A DNA stretch of 64,000 nucleotides from JAKVBH01 sp049800955. GTDB taxonomy: Bacteria; Pseudomonadota; Alphaproteobacteria; Rhodobacterales; Rhodobacteraceae. Below, one piece after another: positions 17,119-26,554 of the stretch. Made by a program: the position numbers and the translations under genes. The stretch spans positions 1,674,001-1,738,000 of the forward strand of contig NZ_JBNAGA010000001.1 in assembly GCF_049800955.1 (NCBI RefSeq), in the 5' to 3' direction. The notes below the pieces were generated by a model. That model worked only from the letters and a program-made list of their open reading frames with translations, did no database searches and had not been told where the DNA came from. Position 1 is the stretch's first letter. The number at the start of each line of letters is the position of its first letter.

Positions 17119-19247
17119 TGCTGCGACGCACCTTGCTCCTTTGCCTGATCGCTCTCTGCCTGCCATTGATGGCGCAGGCGCAAGAGGCCCCGGCTCCCGT
17201 GGATCCCGCCTTGCTGGTGGCAGACAGCGTCGTCGTAACCCCTGATGCAGAGCTGATTGCCGACGGCAATGTCGAAGCGCTCTTTGAGGGCCGCAGGCTC
17301 ACCGCCACGCAGATCCGGTATAATCAGGACACCGATCAACTGGTCATCGTGGGTCCGATCCGCATCACCGACACAGACGGCACGATCCTGACAGCCCAGA
17401 GCGCGGAAATTGACGCGGCCTTCGAAAACGGGCTCCTGCGCGGCGCGCGGCTGGTGCTTGATCGCCAGTTGCAACTGGCCGCCGTTCAGCTCGCCCGGGT
17501 CGAGGGGCGTTATTCGCAGCTTTCGCGCGCCGCGGTCACCTCGTGCCAGATCTGCGGGCCGCAAGGCAAACCGCTGTGGGAAATCCGCGCAGACCGGATC
17601 ATCCATGATGATGAGGAAAAGCAGATTTACCTCGATGGGGCGCAGCTGCGCGTGATCGATGTCCCGGTGGTCTACCTGCCCCGCCTTCGTTTTCCCGACC
17701 CCTCCCTGCAGCGCGCACGCGGGTTTCTCTTCCCGACCCTGCGCTCCACATCTAAACTCGGCGTCGGGCTCAAAACCCCGTATTTCATTCCAATCGGCCC
17801 CCACAGAGACCTGACGCTCACCCCCTATGTGAGCGCCCAAACGACCACGATTGAGGCGCGCTACCGTCAGGCGTTCCGCAATGGCACCATTGAGCTCAAT
17901 GGCGCAGTAACGCGCGATTCCCTGCGCTCCGGCGAGACCCGCGGCTACCTCTTCGCCGATGGAACGTTCGATCTGCCACGGGACTACACGCTGACCTTCG
18001 ATGTCGAACTGACCACCGATGAGGCCTATCTCAAAGACTATGGCTATTCCTCCAAGAACCGCCTCGACAGCGCGATCTCTGTCACGAAAGTGACACGCGA
18101 CAGGCTGACGGAGGGGACACTCATTCACTTCAACACGCTGCGCGACAATGAGAGCAACGCCACACAGCCCGCCTTCGTGTTTGATGCCTCCCATCAACAA
18201 CGTCTCTTTCCCAGCTACGGCGGAGAACTGCGGCTTACGGCGGAGGCGCATGGGCATTTTCGCGATTCCGATGCCGATATCATCGGCCGTGATGTCGTCC
18301 GCACTCATGCCGAAGCGCTCTGGCAACAGACCGGGCGCAGCGCCTGGGGCGTGCTTTGGGAAGCGGGCGCTGGTGTGGCGATTGACGCGGTGCGCAATCG
18401 CGGCGACAGCACGGTTCCCGTCGAAGACGCCGTCGTGGCCCCCCATGGGCATGTGACACTCCGGATGCCGTTTGTGGCCACCTCGGGCAGCGGCGCACGG
18501 TATATGCTGGAGCCGGTCGTGCAGCTGGGCTGGACAGGCGGCGATCTTCTGGAAACAGGCAATGACGAGAGCCAACGCTCCGAGCTGGACGAGGGCAATC
18601 TGCTGACCTTGTCGCGCTTTGCCGCCAAGGACCGACGTGAGCGCGGCTGGCAAGGGGCCGCAGGACTGCGATGGACCATGGTCGCGCCCTCCGGGTGGCG
18701 TACCGGCGTTGCGGTCGGTCGGGTTGTGCGCGAAGAGGACCGTGCCGCGTTTTCCACGACATCGGGTTTGTCGGAAACGCGCAGCGATTGGCTGATCTCC
18801 GGTCAGATCGGGAACGAGACCGGGCTGGATTTCATCGGCCGCATGCTGATCGACGATGACCGGGAGGTGCACCGCGCCGAGGCGCGCGGCACCTGGTCCA
18901 ACACACGGCTGGATCTGGCGGCGAGCTATCTGCTATTGCCGGAGGATCTGGATGAAGATCGCGATGATCTGGTGTCGGAATGGTCCTTTGATGGCGCCTA
19001 CCGCGTCTCTCGCCACTGGACAGCCAGTGCCGGCTGGCAATACAACCTCGCAGAGGATCGATCGTCCAACGGGTCGCTTGGTCTGGAATATCAAAATGAA
19101 TGCGTGGTGGCACGGTTTGAGGCAGATCGCGACTTTGCGGACAGTGACAATCTGGACCCGACCACAACTTTCGAATTAACTGTTGAGCTCAAGGGGTTCA
19201 GCACAGGCGGCGACGCAGGAGGCTATCGCAGGACATGTTCAAACTGA
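17115..19247 (+). CDS. lptD: LPS-assembly outer-membrane protein LptD
   Basis: A 710-residue protein with a cleavable signal peptide (residues 1-24, ending AQAQ), an OstA-type N-terminal domain (about 35-140) and a long C-terminal beta-barrel region with alternating aromatic and polar residues. It receives LPS from the Lpt bridge and inserts it in the outer leaflet. A Cys pair in TSCQICGPQG and a late Cys near the C-terminus could form the disulfides needed for maturation. The start ATGATG follows TGGAGGACGG. The last 13 bases overlap surA. Confidence 0.92.
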   Translation: MMLRRTLLLCLIALCLPLMAQAQEAPAPVDPALLVADSVVVTPDAELIADGNVEALFEGRRLTATQIRYNQDTDQLVIVGPIRITDTDGTILTAQSAEIDAAFENGLLRGARLVLDRQLQLAAVQLARVEGRYSQLSRAAVTSCQICGPQGKPLWEIRADRIIHDDEEKQIYLDGAQLRVIDVPVVYLPRLRFPDPSLQRARGFLFPTLRSTSKLGVGLKTPYFIPIGPHRDLTLTPYVSAQTTTIEARYRQAFRNGTIELNGAVTRDSLRSGETRGYLFADGTFDLPRDYTLTFDVELTTDEAYLKDYGYSSKNRLDSAISVTKVTRDRLTEGTLIHFNTLRDNESNATQPAFVFDASHQQRLFPSYGGELRLTAEAHGHFRDSDADIIGRDVVRTHAEALWQQTGRSAWGVLWEAGAGVAIDAVRNRGDSTVPVEDAVVAPHGHVTLRMPFVATSGSGARYMLEPVVQLGWTGGDLLETGNDESQRSELDEGNLLTLSRFAAKDRRERGWQGAAGLRWTMVAPSGWRTGVAVGRVVREEDRAAFSTTSGLSETRSDWLISGQIGNETGLDFIGRMLIDDDREVHRAEARGTWSNTRLDLAASYLLLPEDLDEDRDDLVSEWSFDGAYRVSRHWTASAGWQYNLAEDRSSNGSLGLEYQNECVVARFEADRDFADSDNLDPTTTFELTVELKGFSTGGDAGGYRRTCSN

Positions 19248-20503
19248 TCGCAACGTGGAGCTTGGCCATGGTCACGGCCACAGGCCTGGCCGCTCAGGGG
19301 CTCTTTTCTCCCGCCATTCAAGTCAATGATGACGTCATCACGAATTACGAGCTGATGCAGCGCGCCACGATGGCTGGCGTTTTGCGCGCTCCGGGCAATC
19401 CCGAGGACGTCGCACGCGAACAGCTCATCGAGGATCGCCTCAAACTGCAAGCGGCGCGCCGCGCCGGTACCGTGCCCAATGAGGAAGAGCTCCTTGAAGG
19501 CATGGCGGAATTCGCAAGCCGCGCCAATCTCAGCCGAGAAGAATTCATCGCAGCATTGGCCAATGCCGGTGTCGAGGAAACCACGTTCCGCGATTTTGTC
19601 GAGGCCGGTCTGGCCTGGCGCAACCTCGTCCAACAGAGATTTGGTCCGCGCGCCCGCGTCAGCGAGGAAGAGGTCGATCGCGCTCTCAATCAAGGATCGG
19701 GTGGCTCCAACGTCCGGGTCTTGCTGTCTGAAATCATCATGCCAGCCCCACCCCCGCAAGCCGCACAGGTCCAGGCCCGCGCCGCAGACATCTCGCGGAT
19801 CACATCCGAGGCAGAATTCAGCAGAGCCGCACGGCGCTTCTCCGCAACGGCCACACGCGGCCAGGGCGGACGGCTGCCTTGGCGCGATCTGAGTGAACTG
19901 CCACCTGTCTTGCGCCCATTGGTGCTCGGACTTGCGCCCGGCGAGGTTACGGAGCCCATCAATATCCCGAACGCCATCGCGCTGTTCCAGCTCAGGGCGA
20001 TCGAGGAAAGCGACTACACGCCGCCGACCTATTCCGCGATTGAATACGCCGCTTACTATATGCCCGGCGGGCGCACTGAGGCGACCCTCGCTACGGCCAA
20101 TCAGATCAAGGCCCGGGTGGACGTCTGCGATGATCTCTATGGCGTGGCGAAGGGCCAGCCCGAAGAGGTTCTGGAGCGCGGCGCGCTTCCGCCCAGCGAA
20201 TTGCCGACCGATATCGCGTTCGAGCTCTCCAAGCTGGATCCCGGCGAGGTATCAACGGCGCTGACCCGCTCGGGCGGTAATACGCTTGTCTTCCTGATGC
20301 TCTGCGGCCGCTCCGTGGCCATCGAGGCGCAAGGCACACCACCAGAGCAAAGCGCAGAGGCTGACGGCGATGAGACACCGGTCGATCCGGTTGCGGAGCG
20401 CCGCCAAGCGATCACGATTGGCCTTCAGAACCGTCGGGTGCAATCTCTGGCCGATAATTTCCTCGCCCAACTGCGCGCAGACGCCCGCATCATCGAAAAA
20501 TGA
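19235..20503 (+). CDS. surA: SurA-like periplasmic chaperone / peptidyl-prolyl isomerase
   Basis: A 422-residue exported protein: signal peptide (residues 1-20, ending GLAAQ), a SurA N-terminal helical domain (QVNDDVITNYELMQRA onward), then one recognisable parvulin-like domain (about residues 165-265; ARRFSATATRGQGGRLPWRDLSELP). SurA helps outer-membrane proteins, LptD among them, reach the BAM complex, so the placement right after lptD makes functional sense. It overlaps lptD by 13 bases and pdxA by 4. Confidence 0.9.
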   Translation: MFKLIATWSLAMVTATGLAAQGLFSPAIQVNDDVITNYELMQRATMAGVLRAPGNPEDVAREQLIEDRLKLQAARRAGTVPNEEELLEGMAEFASRANLSREEFIAALANAGVEETTFRDFVEAGLAWRNLVQQRFGPRARVSEEEVDRALNQGSGGSNVRVLLSEIIMPAPPPQAAQVQARAADISRITSEAEFSRAARRFSATATRGQGGRLPWRDLSELPPVLRPLVLGLAPGEVTEPINIPNAIALFQLRAIEESDYTPPTYSAIEYAAYYMPGGRTEATLATANQIKARVDVCDDLYGVAKGQPEEVLERGALPPSELPTDIAFELSKLDPGEVSTALTRSGGNTLVFLMLCGRSVAIEAQGTPPEQSAEADGDETPVDPVAERRQAITIGLQNRRVQSLADNFLAQLRADARIIEK

Positions 20504-21453
20504 GACGCGCACCCATTGCGCTGACTTGCGGAGAACCCTCAGGGATCGGACCCGAAATAGCCGCCAAGGCCTGGGCAGCTATCGGTCACGACGCGCCGTT
20601 CTTCTGGATCGGCGATCCGCGTCACTTGCCGAAGGGCACAGGCTGGGTGGAGATCATGCAACCGGCGGAGGCGCTGGACGCATCGCATTTGCCTGTTCTG
20701 CGCCACGCATTTGCGGCTGAAGCCCGGCCCGGGCAACCAAACCCGGCCAATGCACCCGGCGTCATCACGGCCATCGAGCGCGGTGTCGCTCTGGTGCAAT
20801 CAGGCGATGCGCGCGCTCTGTGTACAGGCCCCATCCACAAACAAGCGCTGCAAGACGGCGCGGGATTTTCGTTCCCGGGACATACCGAGTTTCTGGCGCA
20901 CCTCGCAGACGTCGATCATGTCGTCATGATGCTGGCAAGTCCCATGCTGCGTGTGGTTCCCGTCACGATCCATATCCCGATCGAAGACGTCAAGGCCGCG
21001 CTGACCCCGGATCTTCTGGCCGAAACCATCCGGATTACGGCCCAAGGCCTGAAAGATCGCTTTGGCCTCGCGAGCCCGCGCCTTGCCGTTGCCGGGCTGA
21101 ACCCCCATGCGGGCGAAGGGGGCAAGATGGGGCGGGAAGAACTTGATCTGATCGCGCCCGTTCTGGACGATTTGCGCCACGAAGGCCTCGACATTGTGGG
21201 ACCGCACTCCGCCGACACAATGTTTCACGCCGCCGCCCGGGCACGCTATGATGTGGCTGTGTGCATGTATCATGATCAGGCGCTGATCCCGATCAAGACA
21301 TTGGACTTTGATGGCGGCGTCAATGTCACGCTGGGACTGCCGTTTTTGCGCACCTCGCCAGATCATGGCACCGCCTTTGATATTGCAGGGCAAGGGCTGG
21401 CCAATCCAGCCTCCTTGATTGCCGCGCTGCGCCTGGCGGCAGAGGTCGGGTAA
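20500..21453 (+). CDS. pdxA: 4-hydroxythreonine-4-phosphate dehydrogenase
   Basis: A 317-residue NAD-dependent enzyme of pyridoxal 5'-phosphate synthesis. It opens IALTCGEPSGIGPEIAAKA, and contains TGPIHKQAL, FPGHTEFLAHL and MYHDQALIPIKTL, with the His residues that coordinate the divalent metal. The ATG overlaps the surA stop (ATGA). The surA-pdxA-rsmA order is the same as in E. coli. Confidence 0.95.
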   Translation: MRRAPIALTCGEPSGIGPEIAAKAWAAIGHDAPFFWIGDPRHLPKGTGWVEIMQPAEALDASHLPVLRHAFAAEARPGQPNPANAPGVITAIERGVALVQSGDARALCTGPIHKQALQDGAGFSFPGHTEFLAHLADVDHVVMMLASPMLRVVPVTIHIPIEDVKAALTPDLLAETIRITAQGLKDRFGLASPRLAVAGLNPHAGEGGKMGREELDLIAPVLDDLRHEGLDIVGPHSADTMFHAAARARYDVAVCMYHDQALIPIKTLDFDGGVNVTLGLPFLRTSPDHGTAFDIAGQGLANPASLIAALRLAAEVG

Positions 21454-21511
21454 TGCGTATTTTTGGCCAGAAGAAACACATAGCTCTCAAACGCCATGCC
21501 GGGGTGCTTGC

Positions 21512-22357
21512 GTGAGCGGGATTGATGATCTGCCGCCTTTGCGGGATGTGATTGCCAAGCACGGGCTTTCTGCGCGCAAATCCCTTGGGCAGAATTTTTT
21601 GCTGGATCTCAATCTGACCGCCAAGATTGCACGGCAGGCCGGGGCGCTGGAGGACTGCGACGTGCTGGAAATTGGGCCCGGCCCCGGCGGTTTGACGCGC
21701 GGGCTTCTTGCCTCGGGGGCCCGCAAGGTTCTTGCTCTTGAAAAAGATGCGCGGTGTCTGCCGGCCTTGGCGGAGATTGCTGCAGCGTATCCCGGGCGAT
21801 TGGAGGTGTTGGAAGCCGATGCGCTGGAGCTCGATCCGCTTCAACACCTGACGCCGCCGATCAAGATCGTGGCGAACCTGCCTTACAATGTCGGAACGGA
21901 GCTATTGATCCGCTGGTTGACGCCGGACACTTGGCCGCCGGTCTGGTCCTCTTTGACGCTGATGTTCCAACGTGAAGTGGCCGAACGGATTGTCGCTGCT
22001 CCCGGGAGCAAGGCTTACGGACGTCTGGCGATCCTGGCGCAATGGCGTGCGGAGGCGCGGATCGTCCTGTCCCTGCCACCCGGCGCCTTTACACCGCCGC
22101 CCAAAGTGTCTTCGGCGGTAGTGCATCTCTCGGCTCTGCCCGAGATGCGGTTTCCCGCAGATCCCAGAGTTCTCTCCGATGTCGTGGCGCGGGCGTTCAA
22201 CCAACGCCGCAAAATGCTGCGCGCGTCTCTGAAAGGGCTTGGTCCATGGGTCGAAGACGCGCTTTTGAGCGCAGGTATCCAACCCACGGAACGTGCCGAG
22301 CAGGTGTCTCTCGAAGCCTTTTGCGCACTCGCACGCGAGGTCGAAGCGCGGCGTTAA
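21512..22357 (+). CDS. rsmA: 16S rRNA (adenine1518-N6/adenine1519-N6)-dimethyltransferase
   Basis: A 281-residue SAM-dependent methyltransferase that dimethylates two adjacent adenines near the 3' end of 16S rRNA. It has KSLGQNFLLDLN, VLEIGPGPGGLTRGLL (SAM site) and ANLPYNVGTELL (the NLPY catalytic motif). I chose the GTG at 21512, giving MSGIDDLPPLRDVI, which matches the usual start in relatives; the ribosome site is weak. It is the last gene of the lpt-surA-pdxA-rsmA run, 58 bp after pdxA. Confidence 0.93.
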   Translation: MSGIDDLPPLRDVIAKHGLSARKSLGQNFLLDLNLTAKIARQAGALEDCDVLEIGPGPGGLTRGLLASGARKVLALEKDARCLPALAEIAAAYPGRLEVLEADALELDPLQHLTPPIKIVANLPYNVGTELLIRWLTPDTWPPVWSSLTLMFQREVAERIVAAPGSKAYGRLAILAQWRAEARIVLSLPPGAFTPPPKVSSAVVHLSALPEMRFPADPRVLSDVVARAFNQRRKMLRASLKGLGPWVEDALLSAGIQPTERAEQVSLEAFCALAREVEARR

Positions 22358-22456
22358 CCCGGTCTGCTGAAAACCTGAAGCACAGCTTTCGGACGAACGC
22401 CGCACGGCACTTTTGCCGCGCTGTTATCTGATGTCCCAAGTCATTGACCGGACGCC

Positions 22457-23506
22457 CTACCCGGTTTTGAGCACATCCACAAAGCGATCAATAAGCTCAT
22501 GGCTGATGGACCAATCGCAGACGAGCCGCGCCTCCAACAGCTCATCAGGATCCTCGCCACTCAAAGTGCCGGACCAGATATTGTAGGCCGCGCCCACCGC
22601 GTGCAGCCTTTGGTGCAGATGGCGCGGGAAGGAACAAAAGACCATGTTGGCCTGTGGTACAGTGTCAAAATGAACATCAGGCAGGCACTCAAGAGCGGCA
22701 ACAAGATACGCGGCCTTGGCATTGGCCTGCGCCCCGAGGTTGCGCCAGAGATCATCCCGGAGATAAGCCAGCATCTGCGCGCTCAGATAGCGGTGTTTGG
22801 AAAAGAGATGCCCGGCCCGCTTGCGGCGGTATTCGAATTGCTGCGCATGCCCGGGATCAAAAAAGATGACCGCCTCCACACCGAGCAGACCGTTCTTTGT
22901 CCCGCCGAAACTGACCGCGTCCACACCGGCGCGCCATGTCATCTCGGCAGGGCTTGCATTGGTCGCAGCAATGGCATTGGCGAAACGCGCGCCATCGAGA
23001 TGGACTGGCAAGGCGAATTCTTTGGCAAGACCTCCGAGCGCCCGGATGTCCTCCAGTGAGTAGAGCTGCCCCCGTTCGGTCACGTTGGTCAGCCCCACGG
23101 CGCCGCGCTGGGGCCCGTGCACGCCACGGGTCTCTTCGCCCGAAATCGCCCTGCGCAGCTCAGACACACTCATCTTGTCGCCCTGCCCCACCAGCGTGAG
23201 CTTTGCACCGCCTGTGAAGAATTCCGGCGCGTTGCACTCATCTTCCTGGATATGCGCCAACCGGCTGCAAAAAATCGTTTGCCAGGGCTCACACAAGGTT
23301 GCGAGCGCCAGCGCATTGGCGGACGTGCCGGTCGCCACAAGATAAACCGCCGCCTCCGGCGCCTCGAAGGTCGCGCGCAACCGCTCTGTGACTTCGGCCA
23401 TCACAGGGTCAGCCCCGTAAGGCAACATATAGCCCTCATTGGCCTCCATCATCGCCTGCATGACAGATGGATGCGCGGGGCCCGTATTGTCAGACGCAAA
23501 GTGCAT
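22457..23506 (-). CDS. ltaE: low-specificity L-threonine aldolase
   Basis: A 349-residue PLP enzyme that splits threonine or allo-threonine to glycine and acetaldehyde. It begins FASDNTGPAHPSVMQAM, with LPYGADPVMAEVTERL and the PLP-lysine region VSFGGTKNGLLG. The start codon directly follows the stop of the ycgN-like gene (TGA-ATG), so the three genes ribF-ycgN-ltaE form one minus-strand unit. Confidence 0.9.
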   Translation of the reverse strand: MHFASDNTGPAHPSVMQAMMEANEGYMLPYGADPVMAEVTERLRATFEAPEAAVYLVATGTSANALALATLCEPWQTIFCSRLAHIQEDECNAPEFFTGGAKLTLVGQGDKMSVSELRRAISGEETRGVHGPQRGAVGLTNVTERGQLYSLEDIRALGGLAKEFALPVHLDGARFANAIAATNASPAEMTWRAGVDAVSFGGTKNGLLGVEAVIFFDPGHAQQFEYRRKRAGHLFSKHRYLSAQMLAYLRDDLWRNLGAQANAKAAYLVAALECLPDVHFDTVPQANMVFCSFPRHLHQRLHAVGAAYNIWSGTLSGEDPDELLEARLVCDWSISHELIDRFVDVLKTG

Positions 23507-23977
23507 TCAAAGTGGCTCCTCGATGATGTGGTCTTCCCAATCTTCTTCGCTGACCTCGAACTCCGGGATGGTCCGGTTCTGCATCGACACACCCGCGGCA
23601 TGCACCGTCTCGGCGGTTCCACTCAGCAAAGGATGCCATTCGGGCAGTGTCTTGCCCTCCCACAGCAGTTTGTAGGCACAGGTCTGGGGCAGCCAATAGG
23701 CATGATTTGCGATGGTTTCATGGGTCAGCTGAATGCATTCCGGGACGAACTGACGGCGAATGTCGTAATTGGCGCAGCGGCATGTCGCGTCATCGAACAG
23801 ACGACAGGCCACGCGCGTGAAGGCCACCTCGCCGCTCTCATCATCTTCAAGCTTGTTCATGCAGCACTTGCCGCAGCCATCGCAGAGCGCTTCCCATTCC
23901 TGCGGTGACAGGGCGCTGAGTTTCTTGCGCTCCCAAAACCGTGGTGTGAGCCCCGCGCGGGGGATCGGGTCGCTCAT
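23507..23977 (-). CDS. YcgN/UPF0260 family cysteine-cluster protein
   Basis: A 156-residue soluble protein of the YkgJ/YcgN group. The pattern LCDGCGKCCMNKLED (CxxCxxCC) and VACRLFDDATCRCANY supply conserved Cys residues likely to bind metal or an iron-sulfur cluster; ECIQLT lies further on. The function is not established. I chose the ATG at 23977, which overlaps the ribF stop as ATGA; an in-frame ATG at 24010 lies inside ribF. Confidence 0.88.
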   Translation of the reverse strand: MSDPIPRAGLTPRFWERKKLSALSPQEWEALCDGCGKCCMNKLEDDESGEVAFTRVACRLFDDATCRCANYDIRRQFVPECIQLTHETIANHAYWLPQTCAYKLLWEGKTLPEWHPLLSGTAETVHAAGVSMQNRTIPEFEVSEEDWEDHIIEEPL

Positions 23978-24900
23978 AGCGCGCTCAGGATTTGGCGGGC
24001 GCGGACGCAATCAGCGTCCATCTGCGCGATGAAGGCCTCCAGGCTCTCAAACGTCTCTTCCGGGCGCAGGTAGGCCACGAGGCCCACAGAGAGCGTCGCC
24101 CCGTAAAGATCACCCGAGAAATCAAAAAGGAACGTCTCCAGATTGGGAACCTCGCCCTCGAATTGCGGGCGCACGCCCAGAGACGCCGCGCCGAGATAGC
24201 TGCCCTGGTGCGGGCCGTCTTGCACGTCAACCAGAACGGCATAGACTCCGAAGCGCGGCAAATGCAGACCTTCGAGGGCCATATTTGCCGTGGGATACCC
24301 CAAAGTCCGCCCCCGTTGCTCGCCGCCCACGACGCTGCCTTCAATCCGGTGCCAATGGCCCAAGAGCTCTGCCGCCGCTTCAGGATTGCCATCGCTGAGC
24401 GCGCGCCGAATGGCTGTTGACGAGACCACGTCTGATCCCTCTTGCAACAGCGGAGCAATCGTCACGTCAAAGCCCATTTCAACGCCAAAGGCCTGCAAAT
24501 CCTCTGCTTTTCCGGCACGATCCTTGCCGAAACAGAAATCCGCCCCCACCACGACATGCCGCAAGCCAAGCCCTCGGGAGATCACATCGCGTGCAAATTC
24601 CTCGGGGCTCAACCCGGCAAGCGTCGCGTTGAAATTCAGCTCATAGAGATGATCGATCCCCAGTTTGGCCAAGCGAGACGCGCGCGCCGCACGCGACATG
24701 AGCCGAAAGGGCGCCGCGTCTGGCGCAAAATACTCGCGTGGATGGGGCTCAAAGGTCAGAACACCAAGCGGCGTGTCATCGCGCCGCGCGAGGTCAATCA
24801 CCGCCCTGTGCCCACGATGCACGCCATCAAAATTGCCGATGGCAACAGAGGCGCCCCGGTCCTGGTCTTCTACGAATTGATAATCTCGGATGATCCGCAT
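23974..24900 (-). CDS. ribF: bifunctional riboflavin kinase / FAD synthetase
   Basis: A 308-residue enzyme that makes FMN from riboflavin and then FAD. The N-terminal FAD synthetase domain has IGNFDGVHRGHRAVI and the C-terminal flavokinase domain has GRTLGYPTANMAL. Length and domain order are standard. It overlaps the ycgN-like gene by 4 bases. Confidence 0.95.
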   Translation of the reverse strand: MRIIRDYQFVEDQDRGASVAIGNFDGVHRGHRAVIDLARRDDTPLGVLTFEPHPREYFAPDAAPFRLMSRAARASRLAKLGIDHLYELNFNATLAGLSPEEFARDVISRGLGLRHVVVGADFCFGKDRAGKAEDLQAFGVEMGFDVTIAPLLQEGSDVVSSTAIRRALSDGNPEAAAELLGHWHRIEGSVVGGEQRGRTLGYPTANMALEGLHLPRFGVYAVLVDVQDGPHQGSYLGAASLGVRPQFEGEVPNLETFLFDFSGDLYGATLSVGLVAYLRPEETFESLEAFIAQMDADCVRARQILSAL

Positions 24901-24980
24901 GATCGCAGGCGTAGCCCGTCATTTCGGGCGACGCAACACCTCTCGGGTCAAAGCCGCAGCTTGCCTCGGATTTGCTCAGA

Positions 24981-25424
24981 TCAATCGAATTTGCGTGAGG
25001 GGGCGAGCACCTTGGCTTCGCCCATCAGAACCTTTTTGCCATCGACAGAACAATGGCAATCCAGCGTCACACGGCGTTTGGCAAAATCGATATCGATAAC
25101 CTTGACCTCGGCATGGACCATATCACCGGGCCGCACGGGCGCCAGAAACTTGAGGGTCTGGCCCATGTAGACCGTCCCGTGTCCCGGCAATTGTTCACCG
25201 ATGACCGCGGAGATAAGACCCGCCGTCAGCATGCCATGGGCGATGCGGCCTTCAAAGATCGTGTCCTGCGCGTAATCGTCATCGAGATGCACCGGATTGC
25301 GATCCGTCGATACTTGCGCGAAGAGTTCGATATCCTGATCGGTCACGACTTTGCGCAGATGGCGCGTCATACCCATCTCGATATCTTCGATGCAAATCGT
25401 GCCTCGGGGCATATTGTCCAACAT
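24981..25424 (-). CDS. MaoC-like (R)-specific enoyl-CoA hydratase
   Basis: A 147-residue single hot-dog domain. The pattern FAQVSTDRNPVHLDDDYAQ followed by RIAHGMLTAGLISAVIG contains the hydratase-2 Asp and His catalytic pair. The likely reaction is hydration of trans-2-enoyl-CoA, as in PhaJ, but other CoA substrates are possible. Several Met codons lie near the start; I chose 25424 (protein MLDNMPRG) because GGAGAGGC is placed correctly ahead of it. It is a single gene between ribF and the HAD phosphatase. Confidence 0.82.
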   Translation of the reverse strand: MLDNMPRGTICIEDIEMGMTRHLRKVVTDQDIELFAQVSTDRNPVHLDDDYAQDTIFEGRIAHGMLTAGLISAVIGEQLPGHGTVYMGQTLKFLAPVRPGDMVHAEVKVIDIDFAKRRVTLDCHCSVDGKKVLMGEAKVLAPSRKFD

Positions 25425-25536
25425 CTGCCTCTCCATACCGCGTTTCTTTCAGGTCGAGGTAACAATTAGCTCAATATCGACCCTCTCAAGCAAGATAATT
25501 ACTTTGCAAGCGCAGAAATAGCAAGGATGAAATGCT

Positions 25537-26409
25537 CTATCTCAAAAACCCTATTGAGTAGGTCGGCGAGGACATTTCACTTTGCAGATAAGCACTTAGA
25601 GCATCCGGCTCAGGTTGCTGCGTCGTTTTGGTCTCCTTGGCGGCGAGGCCACCGGTGATGAAGAGGCTGTCGAGATCCTCTCCCATTGCGCCTTTGATGT
25701 CGGTGATGATTCCATCCCCGATGCACAAAATGCCCTCATTGGGGATATCTGTCCCCAGAGCGGCCAAGCGGCGGCGCGCCAGATCGTAGATCGGCGGATG
25801 CGGCTTTCCGAAGTAAAGGCTCTCGCCGCCCATCTCGGTATAGAGCCGGGCGAGCGCGCCTGCGCACCATTCCCGCATCTCGCCGCGATCCACGACGATG
25901 TCGGGATTGGCGCAGAGCAGCTTCAAGCCCTTTTCCTTGGCGTAGAGAAATTCCGGGCGCATCACATCGGGATCTGCCGCGGCATCAAAGGGCCCGCAAC
26001 AGACGATCCCCTCGGCCTCTTCCAGAGGCACCTGCGTGATTTCGACGGGATCATCGATCAGCGAGAGAGGTTCAAAGAAGGTCTGATCGCGGGGCTCACC
26101 AATGAAATAGACCTTGGAGCCAACCACGCCCCGGAACATCGCGGAGCGCGCGCTGTCACCGGAGGTGGCAATCGAGTCCCAGCTTTCCTGCGGGACGCCG
26201 AACTGCTCCAGTTGACGCGCCACGCTGTCACGCGCGCGCGGCGCATTTGTCACCAAGATCACCTTACCGCCTTGCGCGCGATATGCTGTGAGCGCGGCCA
26301 CGGCGTCTGGAAACGCCGCGATCCCATTGTGCAAACAGCCCCAGAGATCAACAAAGAGCGCATCATAACGCGCGGAAATATCGGACAAAGCTGTGATGAT
26401 CTGGGTCAT
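25537..26409 (-). CDS. TIGR01459-type HAD-superfamily hydrolase
   Basis: A 290-residue HAD protein of the NagD-like class IIA. It has DALFVDLWGCLHNG (the nucleophile Asp is followed by LWG, as in this subfamily), VILVTNAPR (motif II), FGKPHPPIYDLARRR (Lys motif) and CIGDGIITDIKGAMGEDLDSLFITGG (acidic motif). Probably a small-molecule phosphatase; substrate unknown. GGAGG precedes the ATG. Confidence 0.87.
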   Translation of the reverse strand: MTQIITALSDISARYDALFVDLWGCLHNGIAAFPDAVAALTAYRAQGGKVILVTNAPRARDSVARQLEQFGVPQESWDSIATSGDSARSAMFRGVVGSKVYFIGEPRDQTFFEPLSLIDDPVEITQVPLEEAEGIVCCGPFDAAADPDVMRPEFLYAKEKGLKLLCANPDIVVDRGEMREWCAGALARLYTEMGGESLYFGKPHPPIYDLARRRLAALGTDIPNEGILCIGDGIITDIKGAMGEDLDSLFITGGLAAKETKTTQQPEPDALSAYLQSEMSSPTYSIGFLR

Positions 26410-26501
26410 GGGGCCTCCACTTGGATGTGGTGCCCTTAAGCCATGTCACGGCCCAAGGCGCAATGGCTCTGACGCAGGCCACGCAGGGCCGCAGGGCCAA
26501 C

Positions 26502-26529
26502 AAAAAAGCCCCGATGGGCATCGGGGCTT
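26502..26529 (-). terminator. intrinsic terminator after the DUF4167 gene
   Basis: A perfect 10-bp stem (AAGCCCCGAT / ATCGGGGCTT, 4-base loop) spans 26506-26529. On the minus strand it runs into a TTTTTTG tract, as expected for the end of the DUF4167 transcript. Confidence 0.8.
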
Positions 26530-26554
26530 GTTCGCAACGCTCGTGCACGTTGGA

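Noticed and set aside
16989..18872. A 627-codon open frame on the minus strand across lptD
   Set aside because: It is antisense to a well-supported gene, its translation lacks recognisable domains, and long antisense frames are expected at this GC content.
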